Origin: Hydrogenothermaceae bacterium
Lineage (GTDB): Bacteria > Aquificota > Aquificia > Aquificales > Hydrogenothermaceae
Assembly: GCA_026985705.1 (NCBI GenBank)
Contig: JALSPY010000043.1
Location: forward strand, 1 to 16,490
Length of the DNA: 16,490 bases
Direction: 5' to 3'
Part shown: positions 1 to 7,974 of the stretch, in pieces
Layout: each line of letters opens with the position of its first letter
Position numbering within the stretch: the stretch's first letter is position 1
Made by a program: the position numbers and the translations under genes
The notes under the pieces: model-generated
The model's input: the letters and a program-made list of their open reading frames with translations, nothing else
The model's database searches: none
Told to the model about the DNA's origin: nothing

Positions 1-1
1 T

Positions 2-775
2 AGAGATTTTAAAATTACTAAAGTTTTTCATCTAGCTGCTGTTGCTTCAGTTCAAAAATCCGTTGAAGAGCCTGAATATACACATGAAGTTAACTTTGAT
101 GGAACTTTATACCTATTGGAAGAAAGCAAAAAATATAATATTGATAAGTTTATATTTGCTTCTTCTGCAGCAGTTTACGGAGACTTAGAGGATTTACCAA
201 AAAGGGAAGATATGCCTGTAAAACCACTTACACCTTATGCAGTGGATAAATATTCATCTGAAAGGTACGCTTTGAATTATTACCATTTATATGGATTAAA
301 AACTGTAGCTTTAAGGTTTTTTAATGTTTTTGGAGAAAGACAAGACCCTTCATCTCCATACTCAGGAGTTCTATCAATTTTTATAGATAGAATTAAAAGA
401 TTTCAGAATAGGGAAAATTCTAAAATTGTTATTTTTGGGGATGGAAAACAAACAAGAGATTTTATATATGTTAAAGATGTTGTAAAAGCTTTAATTCTTG
501 TTTCAGAGTTAGAAGAAACAAACGGTGAAGTTTATAACTTAGGTTTAGGAAAAGAAACTTCCCTTTTAGAAATTTTAAAAATATTGGAAAAGTATATTCC
601 AGAATTACCACCTGTGGAATTTGCTCCTGCTAGAAAGGGAGATATAAAACGCTCGTTAGCTGATATATCTAAAATTAAATCAATTGGTTTTGAACCTGAT
701 TACTCTTTAGAGGAAGGTTTAAAAAAATTGTTAAAATACGAAAAAGTAATATTAAAAGGAGAAGAGAAAATTTAA
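2..775 (+). CDS. NAD-dependent sugar-nucleotide epimerase/dehydratase, GalE/WbpP-like (5'-truncated)
   Basis: This is an extended short-chain dehydrogenase/reductase of the UDP-glucose (or UDP-N-acetylglucosamine) 4-epimerase type, a cytoplasmic enzyme that makes sugar nucleotides for surface polysaccharide. The reading frame is open to the left edge, so the N-terminal Rossmann glycine motif lies outside the window; a TTG at 116 is internal and not the start. Visible family marks are FHLAA near the edge, the SSAAVYG strand with the active-site serine region, and the YAVDK (YxxxK) catalytic pair. Further downstream are the RFFNVFGERQ segment and the GDGKQTRDFIYVKDV substrate-binding region. 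It ends with a TAA that overlaps the stop of the convergent citryl-CoA lyase-like gene by 4 bp. The fold is certain. The sugar specificity (Glc/Gal, GlcNAc/GalNAc or another) cannot be read from this fragment. Confidence 0.88.
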   Translation, partial: RDFKITKVFHLAAVASVQKSVEEPEYTHEVNFDGTLYLLEESKKYNIDKFIFASSAAVYGDLEDLPKREDMPVKPLTPYAVDKYSSERYALNYYHLYGLKTVALRFFNVFGERQDPSSPYSGVLSIFIDRIKRFQNRENSKIVIFGDGKQTRDFIYVKDVVKALILVSELEETNGEVYNLGLGKETSLLEILKILEKYIPELPPVEFAPARKGDIKRSLADISKIKSIGFEPDYSLEEGLKKLLKYEKVILKGEEKI

Positions 776-1548
776 TTTCTTTTAAACTTATCCGGAAGCT
801 CTCTAGGGACTTCTCCTAAATACTCTACTTCTTCCTCTTCATTTAATCTTTTAGAAAAAGGTTTCTCCATTGTTAATTCTTCATACACATGGGCAACTAG
901 TCCAGCAGACCTACCAATGATAAAAAATCCCTTCCCAAGTCTGTAATCAAAGCCCATCTCAGAAACAATAGAAGCTATAGCCCCATCAACATTTAGTATA
1001 AGTTTTCTACCTTTTATTTTTTCAATAGCCTTTTCCACATCTAAAGCAAATTTTACATATTTACCATAAAATCCAAGTTTTTCTGCTATCTCCAATAATC
1101 TTTTAGACCTTGGGTCAAACTCCTTATAGTATCTATGTCCATAACCGGGTATTCTCTTCTTATTGGAAAAATAATCTTTAACAACATCTTCAGGGTTTTT
1201 ATCCACATTTTCTTGTATAAATTTCATAGCACCTTCCAATGCTCCACCGTGAGCTTCTCCAAAAGCTAAAATCCCAGCTCCAACACCAACATGTAAGGAA
1301 TTCCCACCACTGGCAACTGCTCTAGCAGCAATAACAGAAGGAGGAGCTATAGAATGCTCCACCAGAGAAACAAAAATAGCATCTAACATTTTAGCTTCTC
1401 TTTCTTCTGGAAGCTCTCCCTTTAAAACGAGATATATTGCCTCTGAAAAAGTCAAATTTCCTACCAAATCCTCTAATTTGTAGCCTCTTACATAAGCCTC
1501 ATTTCCAAAATGCCAACTTATAGCAGTTCTCCACTTCTTATTGGACAT
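772..1548 (-). CDS. ccl: Citryl-CoA lyase / stand-alone citrate synthase-fold protein
   Basis: At 258 aa this protein is far shorter than citrate synthase (about 370-430 aa) and matches the size of Aquificota citryl-CoA lyase, which cleaves citryl-CoA to acetyl-CoA and oxaloacetate in the two-step citrate cleavage of the reductive TCA cycle. The citrate synthase active-site set is present: H65 in VEHSIAPPS, H100 in GEAHGGALEG, H138 in PGYGHRYYKEFDPR (the family signature) and D188 in NVDGAIA. The ATG start is supported by a GAGG about 10 nt upstream. The gene lies 14 bp downstream of the ABM-domain gene and is probably co-transcribed with it. Its stop overlaps the convergent epimerase gene by 4 bp. 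The citryl-CoA synthetase subunits are not in the window, so a lyase role is inferred from length and presumed taxon. A short citrate synthase paralogue or a relative of the ATP-citrate lyase C-terminal domain is the alternative. Confidence 0.8.
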   Translation of the reverse strand: MSNKKWRTAISWHFGNEAYVRGYKLEDLVGNLTFSEAIYLVLKGELPEEREAKMLDAIFVSLVEHSIAPPSVIAARAVASGGNSLHVGVGAGILAFGEAHGGALEGAMKFIQENVDKNPEDVVKDYFSNKKRIPGYGHRYYKEFDPRSKRLLEIAEKLGFYGKYVKFALDVEKAIEKIKGRKLILNVDGAIASIVSEMGFDYRLGKGFFIIGRSAGLVAHVYEELTMEKPFSKRLNEEEEVEYLGEVPRELPDKFKRN

Positions 1549-1562
1549 TGAATAAACCTCTT

Positions 1563-1889
1563 TTACTTAATTTCTTTTATAACTTCGTAAACCTCAACAG
1601 AAGGTTGTCCAGCAAAAAACTCTTTTGGTGGTTGTTTTTCATGAGCTTTTCTAAATGCTTCACTTTCAGTATATTTCTTAAATGCTTCCATATTTTCCCA
1701 AACAGTTTTTATAACAAAGTTATTGTTAGGTGGCATATTAGGGGATAACTGTTTAGGTTCTAACACTTCCATTGATATAAAACCTTCCATTTTATCTATT
1801 CCATGCTCTCCAAACTTTTCAATAGCATAACTTTTAAACTGTTCTTTATACTCTGGATTAATTGGAAACTTAACTAAAACTACAACCAT
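1563..1889 (-). CDS. Antibiotic biosynthesis monooxygenase (ABM) domain protein, IsdG/HmoA-like
   Basis: This 108-aa single-domain protein has the ferredoxin-like dimeric alpha/beta-barrel fold of the ABM superfamily, which includes heme-degrading IsdG/HmoA enzymes and small quinol monooxygenases. The typical core is present: an N-terminal strand MVVVLVKFPI, then FISMEVLEP, then FVIKTVWENMEAFKKY followed by SEAFRKAHEK. W64 and H83 sit where the IsdG/HmoA family keeps its conserved Trp and heme-ligand His. The N-terminal catalytic Asn of IsdG is not evident, so heme degradation is uncertain. The ATG at 1889 has an excellent AGGAGG 8 nt upstream. It is the first gene of a likely two-gene unit with the citryl-CoA lyase-like gene. 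Fold assignment is confident; substrate is unknown. Confidence 0.8.
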   Translation of the reverse strand: MVVVLVKFPINPEYKEQFKSYAIEKFGEHGIDKMEGFISMEVLEPKQLSPNMPPNNNFVIKTVWENMEAFKKYTESEAFRKAHEKQPPKEFFAGQPSVEVYEVIKEIK

Positions 1890-1947
1890 AAAACAAACCT
1901 CCTATTATATTTATCTCAATTTATTAATATTTTAATATAAAAATAAA

Positions 1948-1977
1948 GCTATATTTTAAAATTTACGTTTAAATCAA
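1948..1977 (-). promoter_or_regulatory. Weak candidate promoter for the ABM-ccl unit
   Basis: On the minus strand TTGATT (plus 1972-1977) and TATAGC (plus 1948-1953) are separated by 18 bp, about 60 bp upstream of the ABM start. The surrounding intergenic region (1890-2094) is AT-rich and holds no credible gene. The match is imperfect, and a TATAAT closer to the gene overlaps the ribosome-binding site and is too near to serve. Confidence 0.3.
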
Positions 1978-2094
1978 GGAGGGAATAGGAGTATTTATTA
2001 TTTCTAAATTTTTTTCTCTATCTTATTACTGGTGGGAATAAAAACTGAAATCTTATATATGAAAAAAATAAAAATTATGGAGGAGGCAAAAATA

Positions 2095-2472
2095 TTAATT
2101 TAAAGAAGATTTAAATTTATTTAAAGCTTCTGGCAAAAATATTGAAAATAGATAACCTAACTTTATCTTGTTTGTATTAATTAAAAGTTTCCATTGAAAG
2201 TTTTTATCTATTATTACTATATCTAGTGTTTCATCCTGTAGATTTATAATGTAGTAATCACCTAAATCTGACATATCTGAGTTGTTAACTGCTTTTTTTA
2301 TATATTCTGTAATATTTGCAAATAGAGCTGTAGCTTTTGGATTAGAGTTATAACCTTCAACGATAGGCAACCCTTCAGATGAATATATATCTGTAGCAAT
2401 TAATCCATCTCCAAGCTCTTCTCTAGCATAAGAAATACACTCCTTCAATTTTTCTAAAATTTCTTTACCCAT
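2095..2472 (-). CDS. Roadblock/LC7 domain protein (orphan)
   Basis: This 125-aa single-domain protein looks like the Roadblock/LC7 (MglB-type) fold. It has an N-terminal helix (EILEKLKECISYAREEL), strand pairs GLIATDIYSSEGLPI and YYIINLQDETLDIVIID, a middle helix ALFANITEYIKKAV, and a C-terminal strand-helix KWLLINT-like segment followed by LGYLFSIFLPEAL. Such proteins usually regulate small Ras-like GTPases (MglA) or serve as scaffolds, but no GTPase gene is present here. The ATG start has GGAG about 9 nt upstream. It lies 94 bp after the RND pump gene on the same strand but has its own strong promoter, so it need not belong to the metal operon. The family call is by pattern, not by alignment. 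Confidence 0.68.
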   Translation of the reverse strand: MGKEILEKLKECISYAREELGDGLIATDIYSSEGLPIVEGYNSNPKATALFANITEYIKKAVNNSDMSDLGDYYIINLQDETLDIVIIDKNFQWKLLINTNKIKLGYLFSIFLPEALNKFKSSLN

Positions 2473-2501
2473 TTTATCTTCTCCTTAAAAAGGTTTTATA
2501 T

Positions 2502-2529
2502 ATTATATGGTTATTATTTATAATTGCAA
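2502..2529 (-). promoter_or_regulatory. Promoter for the Roadblock gene
   Basis: On the minus strand TTGCAA (plus 2524-2529) and a perfect TATAAT (plus 2502-2507) are separated by 16 bp. Transcription would start near 2495, giving a leader of about 23 nt that just includes the GGAG ribosome-binding site. It lies in the 94-bp gap after the pump gene, implying transcription independent of the metal operon. Confidence 0.65.
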
Positions 2530-2566
2530 GATAAAATATGAAAAAAAGAAAGAAACAGCTAAATCG

Positions 2567-5500
2567 TTATTCCTTTGATAATCTTTTATAGATAAATCTA
2601 TAAACAACTGGTAATAAAATTAATGTTAAAAATGTAGATGTGAATATCCCACCTATAACCACAACTGCTATAGGTTTTTGAATTTCTGAACCTATATCAT
2701 TTGTAAAAAGTATAGGCACAAGTCCTAAGGATGCAGCTGTAGCAGTGATTAATATTGGTCTAAGTCTTAATGTTGTAGCCTTACTTATAGCTGTATCTAT
2801 ATCGTATCCCTCTTCCAACATCTGTCTTATGTAGGAAACTAAAACAACACCATTTAAAGTGGCTATACCAAAAACTGCAATAAAACCTATAGCTGCTGGA
2901 ACAGATAAATTAAATCCTGATATATACAATGCTAATATTCCCCCGATAGTGGCAAATGGAACATTAAGCATAATAAGAAGGGCATCTCTTATAGAGTTGT
3001 AATTTATAAAAAGTAGTAAGAATATTAATAAAATTGCAACTGGAACAACTATAGATAACTTTTTCATAGCCCTTTCTTGATTTTCAAACTGTCCTGCAAA
3101 CTGAATAAAATATCCCTCAGGTAGTTTTATCTGATTATGTATATTCTCTCTTAATTCTTTTATAAAACTTCCAAGGTCTCTGTCTTCAATATTTAACTGA
3201 ACAAGAGCATATCTTAAACCGTTTTCATGTCTAATTTTAAAGAAACCTTCCACTACCTTTACATCGGCAACATCTTTTAAAGAAAGCAGTGTTCCATCGC
3301 TTTTTTTGAAAACAGGTATGTTTTTTATTTTATCTATATCATTAAGATTGTTAGAAGGAATTTTTATAAAGATAGGGTAGCTAATAAGACCGTCCCTATA
3401 CTCGTTAACTTCCACACCGGCCATATACTTTCCAACTAATGATAGTATGTAATCTATATCTAAACCATACTTATAAAGAATATCCTTTTTAGGAACTATC
3501 TGAAGTTGAAGCTTTCCTGTTTGAGCCTCGGTTTCAACATCAACAGCTCCTTTTGTATTTTTAGCAATCTCCTCAACTTTATAAGCTATTTGATTAATCT
3601 TTTCTAAATCATCTCCAAATATTTTTATTGCAACTGTAGCTTTAACACCTGATAAAAGCTCTTCAATTCTCATAGCTATAGGTTGAGTAAATATAATACC
3701 TGCAACAGGTAAATCTTTTAGTTTTTCCCTTAATGCCTCTTTAAATTCTTCCTTTGTTGAAAACTCCTTCCATTCTTTATAAGGTTTAAGTAATATCCAT
3801 GTTTCCATATAGTTAACATCTTGAACCTCTCCCTTTTCTGCCCTTCCTATGTTTGTAAAGGCATTCTTAACAACATTAAAAGTCTTAGCTTGTTTTTCTA
3901 TATATGTAGCAATTTTTTTTGACTGGTCTAAAGATATGTTTGGGTCTAGATAAACTTCAAGTAAAACAGCCCCTTCATCAAGCTCAGGTGTAAACTCTGT
4001 TCCTATTCGTGTTAGAAGATAAACACTAATTCCAAATATTATTACTGTTGATAAAAAAAGAACAGCTCCTATTTTGAAAGCTAAATTTAAAACTTTTTTA
4101 TAGACTTTTTCAATAAACTCCATAACTATATTTTTTTCTGAACCAGCCCTTAATCCGAAATAAGCTAAGACTGGCATAGAGATTAATGCTACAAATAAAG
4201 ATGATGCAAGAGCAAATATAATTGTTAAAGCTAGAGGTTTAAAGTATTTCCCTTCAACTGCTTCAAAACTAAATACAGGTAGGAAAACAACCATAATAAT
4301 TAGTATTGCAAATACGACAGGTTTAGTAATTTCTTGAACGGAAAGTTTTATTATCTCCAGTTTGAAATTTTTATCTTTACAGGCGGTATTTTTATTGTGG
4401 CTTAAATGTCTAAATATATTTTCTATAACAACAACTGTAGCATCTGCAAATAGCCCAAGACCAATTGCAAGTCCCCCTAAAGACATAAGGTTAGCACTAA
4501 GTCCAAACTGTTTCATAAGTATAAAAGATATAAGTAAAGTAAAAGGGATTGAAAGTATTACTAAAATAGCCGCCCTTATATTCCCAAGAAATATAATCAT
4601 AGCGATAGAAACGAGAATTATTCCTTCAATAAGAGCCTTTTCTATTGTTGATAGGGCTTTCTCAGTTAGATAAGACTGGTCATATAAAAGTTTTATCTGA
4701 ACTCCCTTTGGTAAAACTTCTTCGTTTATCCTTTTAATTTCTTTTCTTAACTCCTCAACAAGCTCCTGTGTATTCGTTCCTATTCTCTTTAAAACTATAT
4801 TTCCCTGAACTTCATTACCGTCAAGTGTAAATGCTCCCCTTCTTTGAGGAACTTCCCCTTCTTTAACAGTTGCTACATCCTTTACTCTTATAACCTGACC
4901 ACTAACTACCTTTACAGGTATCTCTTCTATATCATCTATTGAGGTTATACTTCCGACTGCTCTTATAACAAGGTCTCCCTCTGTTGTTTTTGAATATCCT
5001 CCCCCTGCTAATCCTCCATTTTTATCAATTGCCTGAAAAACATCATCAATAGTAAGACCATACTTTAATAACTTTTCAAAATTTGGATAAACAATAAATG
5101 CCTTATCCGGTCCCCACTGAACTATATCTTCAACTCCATTAATTGATTTTAAAAGAGGTCTAACTGTCCACTCCTGAATAGTTTTCAAGTCTGTTAATGA
5201 GTATTTTCCTGTAGTATCTATAAGAGCATATAAGAGAACATTTCCAAGACCTGATGTGTTTGGTCCCATTATTGGAGTAATTCCATTTGGTAGCTTAGCC
5301 TGAGCTTCCGGAAGTTTTTCCATTACAAGTCTTCTATCAAAGTATATATCTGTCCCGTCTTTGAAGAAAATTGATACATAAGAAAGTCCTGATATACTTT
5401 CACTTCTAACTTTTTCTACATCTTTTATTCCACTCATAACTGTTTCTATCTTTTTTGTTATTAAAGCTTCTACCTCTTCAGCAGAGTAGCCAGGAGCTTC

Positions 5501-5641
5501 TGTATATATATTTACCTGCGTTGGAGTTGGGTCTGGAAAGGTATCAACGGGAATTGTTTTAAATGAGTAATATCCATAAGCTAAAACACCTATTAGGATA
5601 AAAAGTATTATTAATCTATATTTCAATATCCATTCAATCAT
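2567..5641 (-). CDS. czcA/cusA-like: Heavy-metal efflux RND pump, CzcA/CusA family
   Basis: This is the 1024-aa inner-membrane proton-driven pump of an HME-RND tripartite exporter, full length for the family. It starts with TM1 (about residues 9-29, after MIEWILKYR). It has two large periplasmic porter regions (about 35-330 and 550-860) and TM clusters at about 336-540 and 870-1020. TM4 carries IGLGLFADATVVVIEN with the proton-relay acidic residues D400 and E407; it resembles CusA's AIGAMVDAAIVMIEN and lacks the DFG aspartate of CzcA. By my hand alignment, the CusA copper triad M573/M623/M672 corresponds to E562, M612 and E661. The segment PIAMRIEELLSGVKATVAIK is closer to CzcA than to CusA, so divalent cations (Zn, Cd, Co, Ni) are more likely than Cu(I)/Ag(I), but this is inference. 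The ATG has GGAGGT 6 nt upstream. It is the last gene of the pump operon, 14 bp after the adaptor gene. Only U-rich sequence, without a hairpin, follows the stop. Confidence 0.95.
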   Translation of the reverse strand: MIEWILKYRLIILFILIGVLAYGYYSFKTIPVDTFPDPTPTQVNIYTEAPGYSAEEVEALITKKIETVMSGIKDVEKVRSESISGLSYVSIFFKDGTDIYFDRRLVMEKLPEAQAKLPNGITPIMGPNTSGLGNVLLYALIDTTGKYSLTDLKTIQEWTVRPLLKSINGVEDIVQWGPDKAFIVYPNFEKLLKYGLTIDDVFQAIDKNGGLAGGGYSKTTEGDLVIRAVGSITSIDDIEEIPVKVVSGQVIRVKDVATVKEGEVPQRRGAFTLDGNEVQGNIVLKRIGTNTQELVEELRKEIKRINEEVLPKGVQIKLLYDQSYLTEKALSTIEKALIEGIILVSIAMIIFLGNIRAAILVILSIPFTLLISFILMKQFGLSANLMSLGGLAIGLGLFADATVVVIENIFRHLSHNKNTACKDKNFKLEIIKLSVQEITKPVVFAILIIMVVFLPVFSFEAVEGKYFKPLALTIIFALASSLFVALISMPVLAYFGLRAGSEKNIVMEFIEKVYKKVLNLAFKIGAVLFLSTVIIFGISVYLLTRIGTEFTPELDEGAVLLEVYLDPNISLDQSKKIATYIEKQAKTFNVVKNAFTNIGRAEKGEVQDVNYMETWILLKPYKEWKEFSTKEEFKEALREKLKDLPVAGIIFTQPIAMRIEELLSGVKATVAIKIFGDDLEKINQIAYKVEEIAKNTKGAVDVETEAQTGKLQLQIVPKKDILYKYGLDIDYILSLVGKYMAGVEVNEYRDGLISYPIFIKIPSNNLNDIDKIKNIPVFKKSDGTLLSLKDVADVKVVEGFFKIRHENGLRYALVQLNIEDRDLGSFIKELRENIHNQIKLPEGYFIQFAGQFENQERAMKKLSIVVPVAILLIFLLLFINYNSIRDALLIMLNVPFATIGGILALYISGFNLSVPAAIGFIAVFGIATLNGVVLVSYIRQMLEEGYDIDTAISKATTLRLRPILITATAASLGLVPILFTNDIGSEIQKPIAVVVIGGIFTSTFLTLILLPVVYRFIYKRLSKE

Positions 5642-5655
5642 ATTGCTACCTCCTT

Positions 5656-6726
5656 TTACTCTTCCGCTTCTCCAAAGAATTTAGCTTTTAGATGGACTGT
5701 TCCTTTAACAACTACCTGCTTTCCCTCTTTCACACCTGATAGAATTTGATAATAACCATTTATTCTCCTACCAATAACAACCTCTACTGGTTTAAAACTG
5801 CTCTCTCCATCTTTTACAAAGATAAAATACTTCCCTTTATTCATTACAACAGCAGAGGCAGGAACAAATACACCTTTAATTTTTTCCAATGGAATTTTTA
5901 CATCAACATACATGTTAGGTTTTAAAACTTCATTTTTATTGTTAGATATAACTCTAACCTCTAATCTTTTAGTTTGTGGGTCTACACGATGACTTATAAA
6001 ATCTATAACTCCATAAGTTTTCCCTATAGGAGAAATAACCTCAACATTTATTCCCTTTTTTATGAAGCCAATATCGGAAACAGGGACAAATGCAACTGTC
6101 CAAAGGGTTTCATGTGAATGTATTTTAAAAAGCATTTTATTAATATCTACACTATCTCCAAGAACTACATTTTGTTTCTCAATATAGCCATTAATTTTAG
6201 ACCTTAGTATTAAAAGACCGTTTCTAACCTCTCCATAGATTTTTAAACTATCTTCCAGTGCTTTAAGTTTAGCCTTCGCATTCTCATAATTTATCTTTGC
6301 TTTATAAAATCTTGTATAAGTTATAAGCTTATTCTCATATAATTGCTTTTCTCTTTCATACATTTTTTTTAAAGTTTTATAATTCACTTTTGCCTGTTCT
6401 ATCTGAGTTGTTATTTTTGCAATTTCTGGAGAGTATATATAAGCAACTATCTGTCCCTTTCTAACTTTGTCCCCTTCCTTTACAACTAATTTTCTAACGA
6501 TACCTTCAACTGGAGAAAAAACTTTCTGTGAAAGTGTAAGGTCATCTTTTACAACTGCAGGATACTTTTTAGTTATATCTAAAGTTGAAATTTTTAAAGT
6601 TATAGTTTTTATTCCTAAAGCTTTTTGAATTTTTGGTGGAATTTCATCATTTTTGGATACTAAATTATCTTCTTCAGCAAAAGCAATACAAAAGATAGAG
6701 ATTAAAACTATTAAAATCAATCTCAT
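5656..6726 (-). CDS. czcB/cusB-like: Periplasmic adaptor (membrane fusion protein) of HME-RND efflux system
   Basis: This 356-aa adaptor links the inner-membrane RND pump to the outer-membrane channel. A signal peptide (residues 1-17, ending AFA) precedes the mature chain. Lipoyl-type half-motifs flank the hairpin: VFSPVEGIVRKLVVKEGDKVRKGQIV (about 69-94) and the return segment SKINGYIEKQNVVLGDSV (about 176-193). Between them lies a helical coiled coil (about 100-165, rich in Lys/Glu/Tyr). A beta-barrel and C-terminal membrane-proximal domain follow. The first Met after the signal peptide is M122, so the N-terminal Met cluster that binds Cu/Ag in CusB is absent. Its ATG overlaps the stop of the channel gene (TAATG), indicating translational coupling, with GGAGG about 9 nt upstream. 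The family is certain; the metal is not. Confidence 0.92.
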   Translation of the reverse strand: MRLILIVLISIFCIAFAEEDNLVSKNDEIPPKIQKALGIKTITLKISTLDITKKYPAVVKDDLTLSQKVFSPVEGIVRKLVVKEGDKVRKGQIVAYIYSPEIAKITTQIEQAKVNYKTLKKMYEREKQLYENKLITYTRFYKAKINYENAKAKLKALEDSLKIYGEVRNGLLILRSKINGYIEKQNVVLGDSVDINKMLFKIHSHETLWTVAFVPVSDIGFIKKGINVEVISPIGKTYGVIDFISHRVDPQTKRLEVRVISNNKNEVLKPNMYVDVKIPLEKIKGVFVPASAVVMNKGKYFIFVKDGESSFKPVEVVIGRRINGYYQILSGVKEGKQVVVKGTVHLKAKFFGEAEE

Positions 6727-7907
6727 TATCTCACACCTCCTAATTTTATAAATTCCCCATACAATCTATGGATTTCATAAGATAGTTGAGCCTTATATAG
6801 TAGAACTTCAAAATACTGTTTTCTTATAGTGGAAAGCTCTAGAAAAGTTATTGTTCCCTCTTTATACCCTAACTCAGCAATTTTTAAACTTTCCTCTAAT
6901 TTTTTTATTGCTAAATCATCAACTTTTTTAAACTGGGAGGTTAAAATTCTATACTGGTTGTATATACTCTTTATCTCTGCATTATATTGAAGTCTATACT
7001 GTCTTTCTTTTTCTAAGAACTGTTTCTTTTTGTTTATAAGATTTATAATCTGTCCCTGATTTTTGTAAAAAATAGGTAGTGTTGAGGAAATCGTAATTCC
7101 AAATTCATATTTTCCATTTGATACTGCATCCTCACTAGCAACAAAACCTACTGATATTTGAGGTTTGGCAAGAACTTTCTGTCTTTTTATTTCTTCATCA
7201 TAGGATTTAACTAAAAGTTTATAATACTTTAGTAAAGGCAAATCTTTTAAATCTATCCTTTGTAAATCTTCAAATTTGTAAAAATCACCTTCCAGTTTTT
7301 CAGGTTTTATTCCAGCAAGTGCAAAGAGATAGCTTTCTTTAGCATACTTTTTAGCTTTTAAGTTTTCTATTTGAAGTTTTACGATTGATATATCCTTTTC
7401 AATCCTTAGAACATCTACCACTAAAGCATCGCCAAGGTTATACTTTTTCTTTATAAAAGAATAAAGAGTTTCTAAATTTTTAAGTTCTTTTTCTTTTATT
7501 CTAATCTGTTCATTCAGAAATAAAACTTCATAAAATAATTGGAATAGCTGACCTGCTAAAATGTTTTTTTGTTGATTGTAAAAATATTCCTGTGCCCTTT
7601 TCTTTAAAACTGCTGACTTAATAGCAAAATCCTTTTCTCCCCAAAGTCTAAGTTGTTGACTAATGGAAAATAATGTTAGAGCAAATCCACTTTCAGTCTG
7701 GGATACCAGTCTTCCAAACTCTAAATCAATTTGAGGATTGTATAAAGTTTTAGCTTTTAAAATTTGTCCTTCATAAGAATTTTTCTGATACTCAAAGCTT
7801 TTTAAATAAGGACTGCTTTTTATAGCTTTCTGTAAGATTTCTTTAAATGTAGCAGAGTAAGACAAATTAAAAATTAATAAAAACAAAATGGTTAATCTGT
7901 AATACAT
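6726..7907 (-). CDS. czcC/cusC-like: TolC-family outer-membrane channel of HME-RND efflux system
   Basis: This 393-aa outer-membrane efflux protein forms the exit duct of the tripartite pump. An N-terminal signal peptide ends near NLSYSA. There is no lipobox cysteine, so it is probably not a lipoprotein, unlike CusC. Two outer-membrane-efflux-protein repeats follow, rich in long amphipathic helices. Typical marks are SPYLKSFEYQKN near the start, the NPQIDLEFGRL strand, and GYKEGTITFLELSTIRKQYFEVLL near the end, which matches the conserved family ending. Its length is slightly below CzcC (about 415-460 aa). The ATG has GGGAGG 6 nt upstream. It is the second gene of the operon, 67 bp after the small exported protein gene, and its stop overlaps the adaptor start by 1 nt. 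Confidence 0.92.
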   Translation of the reverse strand: MYYRLTILFLLIFNLSYSATFKEILQKAIKSSPYLKSFEYQKNSYEGQILKAKTLYNPQIDLEFGRLVSQTESGFALTLFSISQQLRLWGEKDFAIKSAVLKKRAQEYFYNQQKNILAGQLFQLFYEVLFLNEQIRIKEKELKNLETLYSFIKKKYNLGDALVVDVLRIEKDISIVKLQIENLKAKKYAKESYLFALAGIKPEKLEGDFYKFEDLQRIDLKDLPLLKYYKLLVKSYDEEIKRQKVLAKPQISVGFVASEDAVSNGKYEFGITISSTLPIFYKNQGQIINLINKKKQFLEKERQYRLQYNAEIKSIYNQYRILTSQFKKVDDLAIKKLEESLKIAELGYKEGTITFLELSTIRKQYFEVLLYKAQLSYEIHRLYGEFIKLGGVR

Positions 7908-7974
7908 ATTAAACCTCCCTTAAAATTACTTTATGTTTAGAAAGAAGACAGAATAAGACTGTGAAAATCTTTAA

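Noticed and set aside
1548..1748. Open frame on the plus strand antisense to the ABM gene
   Set aside because: It is the shadow of a strongly supported conserved gene and has a Phe/Lys-rich composition typical of antisense frames.
1890..2094. tRNA, small RNA or CRISPR repeat in the intergenic region
   Set aside because: No cloverleaf, repeated unit or stable hairpin is visible; the GGAGG stretches on the plus strand lead to no gene.
2033..2104. GTG-started micro-ORF of 23 codons on the plus strand in the ABM-Roadblock intergenic region
   Set aside because: It has no ribosome-binding site, no promoter, and a composition like random AT-rich DNA.
4362..4673. Open frame on the plus strand inside the RND pump gene
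   Set aside because: It is antisense to the conserved TM2-TM5 region of the pump and has no independent support.
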